Positions 20,565 to 30,702 of a DNA stretch of 64,000 bases are shown in pieces. The position numbers and the translations under genes were made by a program. This DNA is from Pictodentalium vernedei. Lineage: Eukaryota; Mollusca; Scaphopoda; Dentaliida; Dentaliidae. The DNA lies in NCBI GenBank assembly GCA_031216915.1, contig CM062290.1:254431597-254495596 (forward strand), in the 5' to 3' direction. Below the pieces are notes generated by a model. The model did not search any database and was not told where the DNA came from. It saw nothing but the letters and a program-made list of their open reading frames with translations. Position 1 is the stretch's first letter. Every line of letters begins with the position of its first letter.

Positions 20565-23500
20565 ATGAAGCAAACAGATAAAACAATGGTAAATTTAAAT
20601 GAGAAAACCATACCTCAGTTAAACGAGATTTGTAATCTATTACAAATTTCAGATTTCAGAAAGCATAGAACTAAATAAAAAAAAATTGAAGTCATACAAG
20701 AATATTTGTGAAACGCTAGAAAGGCAAACGAAATGTCGATAGCAACGACGTCAAAAGATGCACCGGTTGTGAAAAATAAGAAGATGACTAAACGAAAAGC
20801 CGTTGAAGAACATCAAGTTTCCAAAGAAAAGAAAAGAAAAACTAAAACGAAAACGAGTGATGCACTTCAGATTCAAGACAAACGAGATATATCGAGCGAA
20901 ATTCAACGAGCAATCGACGAAGAGAAAGGAGAAGAATATGTAAGATGACTCATTGTGGAACTATTCCAATCGAAACCCGCAGAATGGGAGAGGTCGATCG
21001 AAGACATTTTTAAAACTTTCGACGTGTTTCCCTCATCGAAGAAAGTCGATCCGAAATTGTTCATGGAACGGGTGAAGAAAAAAGTATTGGATTTGTTTCG
21101 CGAATACACGAACCTGGGATTAAAAATTAAGATGATACTCCATTGCATAATGAATAAAATCGACGTGAAGTCCGGTGAGAGCATCGTGAAAAATGCATAT
21201 TTCAGATCTAACGTCGAACCCGTATTTCGAGGTTCAGATCTATCGGACATTTTTGAAAAGATGAAAGACAAGATGTTGACGTCTCTCGCGAATTATCAAA
21301 ATGAAGGTAGTAATTGGACGTTCGACGAGGTGTTGAAACTCGAAATTCACATGACTAAAAACAAACCGTTGAAAGGATCTTCCTACTTGGAATTACCGTA
21401 TTTCTTGGCTAAGAAACACGCCGTGGTCAACGTGAGAAATAAAGATGATCAGTGTTTTAAATGGGCAGTCACCTCCGCTTTATACCCTGTCGAAATAAAC
21501 ACCGATAGAGTTTCTCGTTACGAGGAAACTTCTAAAAATCTCGATTGGACCGGAGTGACTTTTCCAACAAAGTTAAAACACATCAAACGTTTCGAGGTTC
21601 AAAATCCCACCGTAGCGGTGAACGTCCTGGGATACGATGATGAAAATCAAAAGATCTATCCTCTCAGACGGACTTCGTATCACGGAAGAGAAAATATGAT
21701 TATTTTATTATCGATTTCGAATGGTGACAATCGTCATTATTGTTGGGTTAAACATCCGAGCCGATTACTGTTGAGACAAAATAATAACCATAAAGGAAAG
21801 ATATCTTTATGTTGCAACTGCATGAACATGTTTAAGACCGAAAAATCGTTAGCGAAACATCAGGAATATTGCAACGAAAATCAAGGTGTCGCCATCGAAA
21901 TGCCCAATCCCAACACCATCGTGAAGTTTGAAAATCACAATAGAAGGTTAAAAGTACCATTCGTCGTGGACGCCGATTTCGAATGTTTCACCACGAAAAT
22001 GAGTTCCTGTCAACCCAACGCTCTTCAAAGTTACGTCGAAAGATATCAAAAACACATACCTTCGGGCTATTGCATTTACGTGAAATGCACTTTCGACTCG
22101 CAACACGACATGGGTCCCTTCACCTACACGAAACAGCGCAAAGACGACGACGTGGCTCAAAGGTTCGTGGAAGAGTTAGAATCGAAAATTCAAATGTTAT
22201 ACGACAAATTCAAAACTCCGGCAAAAATGATCATCACGCGAGAGCAGCAGGACGAAAATAACAGAGCCACCGAATGTCAATCGTTCGACGAGAATTTGGA
22301 GGAAAATAAGAAGGTCAGAGACCACGATCATTACACGGGTCTGTATCGTGGTCCGGCTCACAGCAAGTGTAATTTAAAATATCGAGACGCCACTTTCTAT
22401 CCGGTGATGTTTCACAATCTCTCGGGTTACGACAGTCATCTGTTCATGAAAAATCTCGGCACCTCACACGAAGAATTACATTGTAGCACGAACAGTGAAG
22501 AAAGATACATCTCCTTCACGAAATGGAAGCTCATGGAGAGGAAAAGAGAAATCGACGGAAATACGTCGAAAGAAAAAACGAAATCCATTCGTAGATGCAT
22601 ACATTTCATCGACACTTTTAAATTCATGTCGACCGCTCTGGAAAAATTAGTTGATAACATGAGCAAGGATAAATTTAAAATCACGAGCGAACATTTCGGA
22701 GAACGAGTAGATGTCATGTTGAGGAAAGGAGTCTATCCTTACGATTACATGAACGATCTAAAGAGATTCGAACACACCGCACTACCTTCGAAAGATGATT
22801 TTTATTCGAAATTATACGAATCCGACATTTCCAACGAGAATTACGAACACGCCAAAAACGTGTGGAAATCATTCGATATGAAAACCATGAGAGATTATCA
22901 CGATCTCTATCTGAAGACCGACGTTCTGCTCTTGGCAGACGTGTTCGAAAATTTTCGAGACGTCTGTCATCGAAATTACGATCTGGATCCCGCTTGGTAT
23001 TTCACCGCACCCGGTCTGGCGTGGGATGCTCTGTTGAAGACCACCGAAGTCCAATTGGAATTATTATCCGACGTGGACATGTTGCTCATGTTCGAAAGGG
23101 CTGCAAGAGGTGGCGTCTCGATGATCTCTCACAGACATTCTGAGGCTAACAATCCCTACATGAAAGAAGGTTTCGATTCGAAACGGTCAACTAAATACAT
23201 ACAGTATTGGGATGCCAATAATCTGTACGGTTGGGCTATGAGTCATCCTTTACCGATTGGAAATTTCGAATGGGTGAAGGAACCGGAAGAGATGCAAAAA
23301 TGGAGAGACTATCCTTGCATTTTAGAAGTCGATTTGAACTATCCGGAAGAATTACACGATCCACACAACGATTATCCGCTGGCTCCTGAACGAATGGAAC
23401 CGAACGAAGGAGACGAGGAAAAACTCATTCCCAATTTATTTAACAAACGTAACTACGTCATCTACGGCGAGAATTTGAAACAGTATGTCGATTATGGGAT

Positions 23501-24693
23501 GAAATTAGTCGACATACATCACATCATTCGATTCGACGAAGAGCCTTGGATAAAAAAATACATCGATCGCAACACGAATCTCAGAACCCGAGCCGAGAAC
23601 GATTTCGAAAAAGATTTCTTCAAACTCATGAACAACTGCGTATACGGCAAATTGATGGAAAACATCAGGAAGAGAACCGACGTTCGACTCGTCACGTCTG
23701 AGAAAAAAAGCAAAAAAATTAGTGGCGAAACCCAATTACAAACACCGAACCATATTCGGCGAAAATCTAGTGGCCGTTCACATGCAAAAGACGCACCTGA
23801 AGTTCGACAAACCATATTATCTCAGACCGATCATCTTAGATGTCAGCAAGCGATTGATGTACGAGTTTCACTACGATTACGTCAAACGAAAATTTGGCGA
23901 CAAAGCCAAACTACTGTTCACCGACATGGACAGTTTAGTTTACGAGATAGAGACGAAAGACGTCTACCGAGACATATCTCCGGACGTGGCCGATTGGTTC
24001 GACACGAGCAATTATCCCGTCGATCACCCGTCCAACATTCAATCGAACGACAACAAGAAGGTGTTGGGTAAATTTAAGGATGAGAGCAGTGGTAAACAGA
24101 TCGTCGAATTCGTGGGCTTGAGACCCAAACTCTATGCTTATCGTCTAGAAGATGATGAAGAGATCAAGAAGTGCAAAGGAGTTAAAGCGTGCGTGGTGAA
24201 GAAAAACATCTCTTTCCAAGAGTATAAAGATTGTCTGTTAGGAAGTGATCTGGTGTATAAGACTATGAAATCGATTCGAAGCGAAAATCACGACTTGTAT
24301 ACCGAAATAGTCAACAAGATTTCGCTGATGACCGACGACGACAAGGGATTCGTGTTAGACGATAAAATAAGCACTTTGGCACTCGGACATTGGACTGTGG
24401 ATCTAATTAGAGATGATATGAATGGAGATGATTGGATTCTAGATGCGCTTGTGGATGATAAGATTCCAGATACGATTGTGGATGATAGGATTCCAGAAAA
24501 TCAAGAGGAATTAGATGAACACAAAATTATGGAAATCGATAGTGACATTGAGAAAGTTAGTAGGATTCCAGAAAATCAAGAAGAATTAGATGAATCCAAG
24601 ATTATAGAAGTCAAGGAATTCGACGGATTCAAAATTATGGAAGTCGATAGAGTTAGTTTAAAAAGAAAAAGAAAAAAAATAGAAAAAAAATAA
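20565..24693 (+). pseudogene. POLB: protein-primed DNA polymerase B, broken
   Basis: Replicates the linear genome by protein priming. I place the start at ATG 20,565, because the frame from there carries a SAP-like helix pair (TIPQLNEICNLLQISDFRKH) before the polymerase. In order: C2H2-like finger (about 21,811-21,880), exonuclease Exo I DADFECF (about 21,970), an endonuclease-VII-like DHDHYTG..RGPAHSKCN zinc motif (about 22,320-22,372), Exo II (GYDSHLF), Exo III (YLKTDVLLLADVFE), palm motif A as WDANNLYGWAM (about 23,209), motif B as KLMNNCVYGK (about 23,625) and motif C as TDMDS (usual DTDS; both aspartates kept, about 23,922). Breaks: TAA 20,676, TGA 20,709, TGA 20,946, and a frameshift in the A-runs at about 23,703-23,720, which separates motif C from motifs A and B. 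The C-terminus has IPENQEELDE-type repeats. Intact length would be about 1,370 codons. Confidence 0.93.
24550..24637 (+). repeat. 88-bp direct repeat, copy 1 (polymerase tail)
   Basis: Identical to 25,147-25,234. It encodes EKVSRIPENQEELDESKII... in the polymerase frame. Confidence 0.92.
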
Positions 24694-24751
24694 CATCACT
24701 TTTAGTGAATTATAATAAAATAAATAAAAAAAAAAAAATATATACTTATTT

Positions 24752-25270
24752 ATGAATAAGAAAATAAAGATATCCGTAGAAGGTGTCGTCTTACCCAACG
24801 AACCTCTATCCAACATCGATCTGTTGAATGCGGCAAAAGATTTGAAAATCGAAGATTTTCTAGGTGTGTTTTCCAGAGATGCCTTGCCGAAGAGAAGACC
24901 TCGACAATCGGAATGCGGAATTTTAAATCTAGACGATTCATCGGGTGAAGTCACTCACTGGGTGGCCTGGTTCAAGAATGGGAAGAAGAAGAATTATTAT
25001 TTCGACAGCTACGGAATCTCGTGCCGAAAGAAATAAAGAACTATTTCAACAAACGATGGTTCTTTACAACACGGATCAAGTGCAATCACCAGATCAAGTG
25101 TTTTGCGGTCACCCGTGTCTCTACGTTCTCAAGAGATGGTCTGAAGGAGAAAGTTAGTAGGATTCCAGAAAATCAAGAAGAATTAGATGAATCCAAGATT
25201 ATAGAAGTCAAGGAATTCGACGGATTCAAAATTAAGGAATTTCAAGACATTCTCAATGACTTACATTAAA
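24752..25270 (+). pseudogene. PRO: adenain-like cysteine protease, frameshifted, tail replaced
   Basis: Adenovirus-type maturation protease expected to process capsid precursors. The first frame (24,752-25,036) includes an N-terminal strand, THWVAWF with the catalytic His (about 24,957) and YYFDSYGIS with the catalytic Asp (about 25,003). The next segment (PKEIKNYF) is in a second frame, and the catalytic Cys region (VQSPDQVFCGHPCLYVL, Cys at 25,104, oxyanion Gln seven residues before) is in a third. So two frameshifts lie between about 25,015 and 25,065. Downstream, an 88-bp segment (25,147-25,234) is identical to the 3' end of the polymerase gene (24,550-24,637) and runs into the protease terminus, leaving the genuine C-terminus uncertain. 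It follows POLB by 58 bp. Confidence 0.82.
25147..25234 (+). repeat. 88-bp direct repeat, copy 2 (protease tail)
   Basis: Exact copy of 24,550-24,637, 597 bp downstream and in the same reading frame phase, so the same peptide tail would be encoded after the protease. Confidence 0.92.
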
Positions 25271-25290
25271 GAGAGATTTTTTTTTTTATA

Positions 25291-25306
25291 GTATATATAT
25301 ATATAA
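25291..25306 (+). promoter_or_regulatory. TATATATA promoter motif
   Basis: GTATATATATATATAA followed by AGATAAAAAATT, about 130-145 bp upstream of ATG 25,436. Confidence 0.5.
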
Positions 25307-25435
25307 AGATAAAAAATTATTTAAAAAAAATTTTAATCGAATAAAAAACGAAAAATAAAATAACATAGTTCATTTTTTAATAAACTGCATTTTGAACACA
25401 TTTTTTCTAAACAACAAAAAAAATCCCACAACAAC

Positions 25436-26789
25436 ATGACAGTCGATAAATTTGGTAGAAGTGACGACGAAAAAGTCAACCCGAGAAAGAAGAGGAAGAC
25501 GTTCGAAGTCAACGATGGTTACAACGTTGCCAACTTGGACGAGCATTACGTTCGGAGATACGAACCTCGACAAGAACCTTTGAACATGAACGATAAGAAG
25601 CTCTACAATCTTCCCGAGCCGATAGATCTCGCAGATGCTGAGACTAAAAAATACGTCGACAGGGGGAACCCCGATTTCGAACGAATCCTGCTGGATAATT
25701 ACATGGATAAAACCATGACCGATGATCTCGATCTGAAATCCAAACGTTTGGTGAACGTCGCAAATCCCGTAGATCCCACCGATGCCACCACCAAGAAATA
25801 CGCGGACGACTCTCACGCGAGATTCAGCAAACACCTGAGAAATAGATACGTCACGAAAACGATGCACTCGGAATTGAACGCCAATTCTTACAAGATAACG
25901 AACGTGGCCACTCCCATGAATCCCAAGGACATGGCGACCAAACACTACGTAGATCTGGAATGGAGAAAGTCCGACGGACGTGAAATGAAATCGTATCTGA
26001 ATGCGGGATTCCACAAGATATTGAATCTGTCGAAGATCGACAACACGGATGCGGACTCAACCGCGGTCAACAAGGGCTACGTGGATTCTTCCGTGTTACA
26101 ATCATAAGAATACATTACATTGCAAGTGGATGATCTCTACCTGAACAAAGAATCTGGCGGAACCATGGAGGGTGGCATCAACATGAATGGTCACAATTTA
26201 TTCGGTCTCGATCACGATCCTGAATTCGATTCCAGCGCAGTAAGCAGGAAGTACGTGGACGACAACTCAGTCTGGAGAAAGGGCAACATCATGGAAGGTA
26301 AACTAGACATGGGTGGACATGCGCTCACGAATCTACCGGAACCCATGCACATGACGGATGCCTGCACCCTGATTTCAGTGGTGGAGAAACTCAAATATGC
26401 CAGACAATTGATCACCGTGTGGGCCAAAGAGTCCGACGCCTTAAAGGAGGGAAAAGCCGAGTGGTCTTTCGGAAACGGAGGTAGCGGCTCGAAACACGGT
26501 CAGGTGGGATATCCCATGCCATTGGGAGGTGAAATCCTTCGAATGAGTCTGGCTTCCTCGGATTTGAATAACAGAGTGGTCGTCAATCTCATGGTGAATG
26601 GTGTGGAGAGCGATAAGAGATACAGCGTCGAAAAGACCGCAAATCAACACGCGAATGTTAGCACGTTCGGCACGCCTCTCAAAGTGAACGCCATAGACAG
26701 AATTAATCGTCACGAAAACCAATAATCCCGAAGCCGCCACTTCCATGGTGAGTCTACTGATCGAACTGGATCCTTTGAACAAACAGTGA
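25436..26789 (+). pseudogene. tail-fibre-like repeat protein, candidate attachment fibre
   Basis: Probably a trimeric spike or fibre. The frame 25,436-26,725 carries a short basic N-terminus (PRKKRKTF) and six repeats of about 35-60 residues built on the pattern L-x-M-x(3)-K-I-x-N-L-x(2)-P-x(4)-DA-x-TKKYVD, for example LYNLPEPIDLADAETKKYVD, with other copies ending TKKYAD, TKHYVD, NKGYVD, SRKYVD. This pattern is the same as in phage tail-fibre shafts. A distinct C-terminal head begins near EWSFGNGGSGS. Breaks: TAA at 26,105-26,107 between repeats four and five, and a frameshift near 26,710-26,722, after which the head continues as SMVSLLIELDPLNK to a stop at 26,787. Attachment function is inferred from fold similarity. 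The gene lies after the protease and convergent to the major capsid gene. Confidence 0.75.
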
Positions 26790-26818
26790 ACGCGTGGAAA
26801 AAATAATGAATTAAAAAA

Positions 26819-26961
26819 AAAAAATGTGTGATTATTAAAACACAAAAAAAAACAACAAAAAAATAAAGTAATGTGATCTAGAGTAATGATCAATCTCTCT
26901 AGATCACATTACTTTTTTTATTTTTTGTTTGTTTTGTTTTTAATAATCACACATTACTTTT
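26819..26961. terminator. very long hairpin at convergent junction
   Basis: Arms 26,819-26,883 and 26,897-26,961, about 65 nt each with a 13-nt loop. The inner 19 bp (AAAGTAATGTGATCTAGAG and its complement) pair perfectly; the outer part (TGTGTGATTATTAAAA) pairs after a few bulges. It fills the space between the fibre gene (ends 26,789) and the major capsid gene (ends 27,011) and is symmetrical. Bidirectional 3'-end formation is the likeliest role. Confidence 0.7.
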
Positions 26962-27010
26962 CATTTTTTTTTTTTTGTTTTTTTGTTTTTTTTTTTCACA
27001 CACTCGTCTC

Positions 27011-28285
27011 TCATCGAATGATCGACATCTTATTTCCGACCGATTCGAATTGTAATTCTCTGTCTGACAGGACCAGGGCGAAGGCTTCGGTTTTTCTCGG
27101 CACGTTCCTATCGAATTGCATCTTGATCTGAATGTCTAACACTCTACTCTTGAGTCGTTCACTCTGTTTACTGACGTCGAACATGAACATGGGATACATC
27201 GACTTGTATTCGCCGGGAGATATGTTTGGGTTGCTCATCAATTTGTCTAGACCGTGATACTTCTTTCTAAAATCGGCGGCGTCGCCGTACAGCCTGCAGA
27301 AATCGTTCTTGTCGAACGACGCATTGTAATCGATTGCTGGATATCTCGTGGCGTTCAGAAACACTTGCATGTTTCTCAAATTGCAGTGATCGAACAGCGA
27401 CGCATTCTTTTCCTAAGACCCGTCCCTATTGGTCTGAAACGCGACCACGATGAAACGCGGTCTCTCGGAAGCGGATTTCACCGTCAATCTCCAATTGAAG
27501 TGATTCGTGGAGGGAGGAATGCTAGCCGTGTCGCACTGTCTCATTCTAAATCCCACGGGTAATTTACTCTTGGATTGTATGATCTCATAGAGACGCGTTT
27601 TCTCACCCATCGAAGGCTCCATGTGCGGAACGAACCACGATATCTTGTGTAGAGTTATCTTACCCGCATCGGTCATGGTGAGTCTCACTATTGCGTCGTC
27701 GTTTCATTTTCGAATCAACGTCAGATTGTGTTTGAATCCGTACATGACCTTGTTGTAATTGTCTGCGAATCCAAAGATGTGTTTCAAAGGTATCCTGAAC
27801 GAAAACGTTCCTTTAGGTCTGGACGTCTTGACGACGCAGTTGAATATCGCGGCGGCGCCTGCGCTAGCAGGACCTACGGTGTCTTTCACCCACAACTGAT
27901 TAAGTCCTCTGGATTTCGAAAAATCATCAGGATACGTCAAGAGTCCGAACATCGTGGTGGCCTGACCGGGATGAAAAACAGATTCTATCTCTTGTCTGGA
28001 TAGCATGTATTTTATGTTACTGAATAGATGCATGATGCCATTATTGGCAAGAGTGACCATGTCGTCGTCGGCGTAGTCGCTCCCATCTTCCTTGGTGAGA
28101 CGTCCCTGCACCACTATGTAACTCTCGCTAGGATGTACAAATAGATCTTGAGTTTCGACGTTGATTCTTATCTCTCCCGCATTGTTCAAACTCGTTCCGG
28201 TTACCGGTTCATATTCGTGAACCTCATATTCTTGAATACTTTCATCTTTCACTATGCTTTGTGCTATATCTAGTATATTTGTCAT
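27011..28285 (-). pseudogene. MCP: double jelly-roll major capsid protein with two in-frame stops
   Basis: Forms the hexon-like trimers of the icosahedral shell. A single minus-strand frame of about 424 codons from ATG 28,285 is interrupted by TGA (27,704-27,706) and TAG (27,413-27,415), with no frame change. Recognisable segments: the N-terminal strand QDLFVHPSESYIVVQGRLT, LANNGIMHLFSNIKYMLSRQ, GKITLHKISWFVPHMEPS, LFDHCNLRNMQVFLNATRYP, MFMFDVSKQSERLKSRVLDI, and a final ALVLSDRELQFES. These are the conserved blocks of Polinton/adintovirus MCPs, and the length is as expected for the family. The TATA-type motif at 28,391-28,400 lies about 110 bp upstream. It follows the integrase in the minus-strand block and is convergent to the fibre gene. 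Confidence 0.9.
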
Positions 28286-28390
28286 TTTAAAAGATTTTTT
28301 AGTTTTTTTTTGTTTATTAATTCACTTGCTTTTCTTTATCTAAAAAATAGTTCTTAATTATTTTTTATTATTATTTATTTTTTTTCTCTC

Positions 28391-28400
28391 TTATATATAT
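28391..28400 (-). promoter_or_regulatory. TATATATA promoter motif
   Basis: On the minus strand ATATATATAA followed by GAGAGAAAAAAAAT, about 106-115 bp upstream of ATG 28,285. Confidence 0.5.
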
Positions 28401-28462
28401 GTGTGTGTAAACAAGAAAATGTCAAAGAGAGTAAATAAAAAAAAAATTTTTTGTGTTCTTCA

Positions 28463-29323
28463 TCAAAACTTCGTCTTCTGTAATTGTTGTTCGTAAAACT
28501 TTCCGATGATCTCTTCTCCATCCAAAGCTTCGATTTCATAAGTCACCGGATCGGTGTGAAATATTTTGATGATCATGAAGATTTCCGAGGTCCATCGAGG
28601 AGTATAACCCTTTTCGAAGTGCTTCTTATAAGCGTAGATTCTCACTCGATCGCCGACCGCAAATTTCGGCGTTCTAGACTTCTTCCCGATCTCAGATCTC
28701 TCGGGATATAGATTCGCGTAGACCCGTTTTTCGTTTCGAGGATCGCTAGCTTCCGCGGGAGTCATCTTGATCGATCTGTGTCGGGTGTTGTTGTAATCTT
28801 TCACCAGACCGTTCAGAGAGTATATGTATTTCTTGGTCGAATTCGCCGTGAAGTATCTGTGCATCTTCTCCTTCATCGTTCGATTTCAACGTTCCACCAC
28901 GCTGGCTTTCTCTTTGTTTTCGATCGAGTAGAGGTCTACCAATCGACGAACGTCCTTGCTGTAGAATTCCTTTCCCTTGTCCACCCACAATTTACTCGGT
29001 TTTCGAGAAGACGACTCGAACACGCTCTTCAGAGCCTCGGCGATGCAAGGTCCCGATTTATTCTTCAAAGCTCTGATCCAACCGTATTTGGAAAACACGT
29101 CGATGACCGTCAATAGATATTTGACGCCCTCGTTCCACCTCGAAAACGATCTCATGTCGACCAAGTCGGCGGACCAAATGTCGTCCAGACCCTTCACGAA
29201 CACCCTTCTCTTTCGAAATTTACGCACTTTGGGTTTGTGTAACTCCTCGGCCAATTCGCTCGTCAATAATCGTTTCTTCTTCTTCTCTTTTTCAGATGCG
29301 CTTTTTTTTTTTGAACGCCCCAT
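28463..29323 (-). pseudogene. INT: rve (retroviral-type) integrase with one in-frame TGA
   Basis: Inserts the element into host DNA and makes the 6-bp target duplication. Start taken as ATG 29,323 (MGRSKKKSASEK), giving 286 codons. A basic N-terminal region leads to ELHKPKVRKF, then the catalytic core: first Asp in WSADLVDM, LLTVIDVFSKYGW, second Asp in LWVDKGKEFYSKDV, and the Glu in ASVVER. TGA at 28,886-28,888 follows ER, at a position that is usually aromatic in the family. The C-terminal part contains DYNNTRHRSIKMTPAEA and a chromodomain-like/SH3-like end (FAVGDRVRIYAYKK, PRWTSEIFMI). Its first 20 codons overlap the 3' end of the PLA2 gene in another frame, with an A-run inside the overlap. 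Confidence 0.92.
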
Positions 29324-29802
29324 CCGAATCGACGTTTCGCACCGATCAGATTGCCGACCAGCGAACGTTCCGTCTTCTCTCTCCTGGTCGGATTCGATAT
29401 GCCTCTCAATCTCGCCAACATGTTTTTGTCGCAGACGTCGTTGCGAGTCTTGGTGTCGGGATGTCCGGCGTAGCACAGATCGTGATCGTACGCGGCCACG
29501 TCCACCCTATTCACGGGTTTGTTCCAAGATTTGGGAGTCAGATCGGCGTTGAGTCTCTTGTTCAATTTCGTTCCTGGTCCCGTGAAACTGTGACCGGGCA
29601 GATGCATTTCGAAAGGTAGATTGTTGATCATTTTATTCACGATGCCTTTGCCTTTGCTCGCGTTCTTTTGTTGTTTGACGAATCTAGTCTTTATAGAACC
29701 ACACACGTCGCAAATTCCGCGAAGCATCCGTCTGTCGTTTTTAGTTCGCACTTCTCTAGAATTACTCGTCTCGGTAACTCTCTTACACTTTACGCAATAC
29801 AT
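29263..29802 (-). CDS. zinc-ribbon plus parvovirus-type phospholipase A2 protein
   Basis: Intact 179-residue protein. The N-terminus has C-x2-C (YCVKC) and a second C-x2-C (CDVCG), a likely zinc ribbon. Then PFEMHLPGHSFTGPGTKL contains the GPGT calcium-loop motif, and NRVDVAAYDHDLCY contains the His-Asp catalytic dyad of the secreted-PLA2-like domain known from parvovirus VP1 unique regions. A CDKNMLARL helix and a basic C-terminus (KKKAHLKKRRRRN) follow. In parvoviruses this enzyme lets the particle leave the endosome, so a similar membrane-penetration role is plausible, by inference. It overlaps the integrase gene by 61 bp at an A-rich run (29,302-29,312), so a frameshift fusion is also conceivable. 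Confidence 0.85.
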   Translation of the reverse strand: MYCVKCKRVTETSNSREVRTKNDRRMLRGICDVCGSIKTRFVKQQKNASKGKGIVNKMINNLPFEMHLPGHSFTGPGTKLNKRLNADLTPKSWNKPVNRVDVAAYDHDLCYAGHPDTKTRNDVCDKNMLARLRGISNPTRREKTERSLVGNLIGAKRRFGWGVQKKKAHLKKRRRRNDY

Positions 29803-29843
29803 TTTTTAAGAGTTATTTAAATTAATTTCGTTTTTTTTTTATT

Positions 29844-29904
29844 TTATATATAAATTTAATATTTTTTTTTTTTTAAATTCTGTTCTTATTATATATATAT
29901 ATAT
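29844..29904 (-). promoter_or_regulatory. two TATA-type motifs upstream of the PLA2 gene
   Basis: TATATATATATATAATAAGA on the minus strand at about 29,885-29,904 and a weaker TATATAAAAT at 29,844-29,853, respectively about 85-100 bp and 42-51 bp upstream of ATG 29,802. Confidence 0.45.
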
Positions 29905-29912
29905 TTTTTTTT

Positions 29913-30576
29913 TCAATCGCTGCCCTTGAGTTCTATCATCTTACTGAATTCCTCCCTGGCCTCTCTCCTCCCCTTTTCCACGAGAGAATCCTTCATCTCT
30001 TCCTTGATGCTTTGACGAGTCTTGATTCTCACGGCTTCTTGCATGGCATCGTATTTCGTTTTCTCGCTCAATATCGCGAAGTATTCTCCGTCCGATATCC
30101 TACCGTCTTTCAACGCCATAGAGATCATTTCGGATATCGTGTCGATCTTGGAGTCGGCCAAGACGCGAATCTTGTCGTGTTTCCTAGCCTTCAGATATAA
30201 TTTCCTACTCAAAAAGTTTCCGAGCGTGCTGAACAATCCGGCGGCGAGGAGCCACTCCTTCTACGGTCAGCACGATCGGAATGCCGACCGCGGTCGACAA
30301 CAATCCGATGCCGGCCGCGTGTAAACCCATGGAAATCGTGATGAGTGTCGTGTCGATCCCGTTGACGAATTTCACGAAACGCGAATACTTCTTCTTGAGG
30401 GAACGACGAGAATCTCTCTCTCGAGTCAGATACAATTGGATTCTACTGATTTGATCGATGCGATACCTCTCTCCTCTTTCTCTTTCTTCTAGCGACGGCG
30501 CCGTCTGCAAGACGCCGTTCGGCTTCTCGTCCTCGTCGTCCTCTAACGTTGGGTACAATTTATTTCTGGTTCTCAT
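29913..30576 (-). pseudogene. membrane protein, one frameshift
   Basis: Two frames make up one protein. The first (30,576-30,205) has a charged N-terminus, an LYLTRERDSRRSLKKKYSRF segment and a hydrophobic stretch (ITISMGLHAAGIGLLSTAVG, then IPIVLTV) that could span the membrane once or twice. The second (30,236-29,913) continues with LKARKHDKIRVLADSKIDTI, SMALKDGRISDGEYFAILSE and a charged C-terminal helix. The KH-x2-I-x2-LA-x-SK...I(S/T)DGE(F/Y)-x2-I pattern recurs in a Polinton-associated membrane protein family of unknown role. The break is near 30,240. The TATA-like GATATAAAATA lies about 105-115 bp upstream of ATG 30,576. Confidence 0.7.
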
Positions 30577-30678
30577 TTTGTGTTTTTTTTTTTCTTTCTT
30601 TCTTTCTTTTCTTTTCTTTTCTTTTCTAATATTAGATAAAAAAATTTATGTGTGTATTTATTTTTATTTTCTATTCTC

Positions 30679-30691
30679 CTTATTTTATATC
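30679..30691 (-). promoter_or_regulatory. TATA-type promoter motif (variant)
   Basis: GATATAAAATAAGGAGAATA on the minus strand, about 105-114 bp upstream of ATG 30,576; the purine tract follows as in the other copies. Confidence 0.4.
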
Positions 30692-30702
30692 AACGAGAAA
30701 AC

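Noticed and set aside
25370..26014. 214-codon minus-strand ORF opposite the fibre gene
   Set aside because: Antisense of the TKKYVD repeats; repetition makes a long open shadow frame.
17440..28888. TGA recoding (TGA read as tryptophan) in the element
   Set aside because: TAA, TAG and frameshifts also occur, and TGA is used as the normal end of several intact or partly intact frames, so decay is simpler.
28463..29323. Retrovirus or LTR retrotransposon, from the integrase
   Set aside because: No reverse transcriptase, gag or LTR nearby; the integrase lies among Polinton genes and inside Polinton TIRs.
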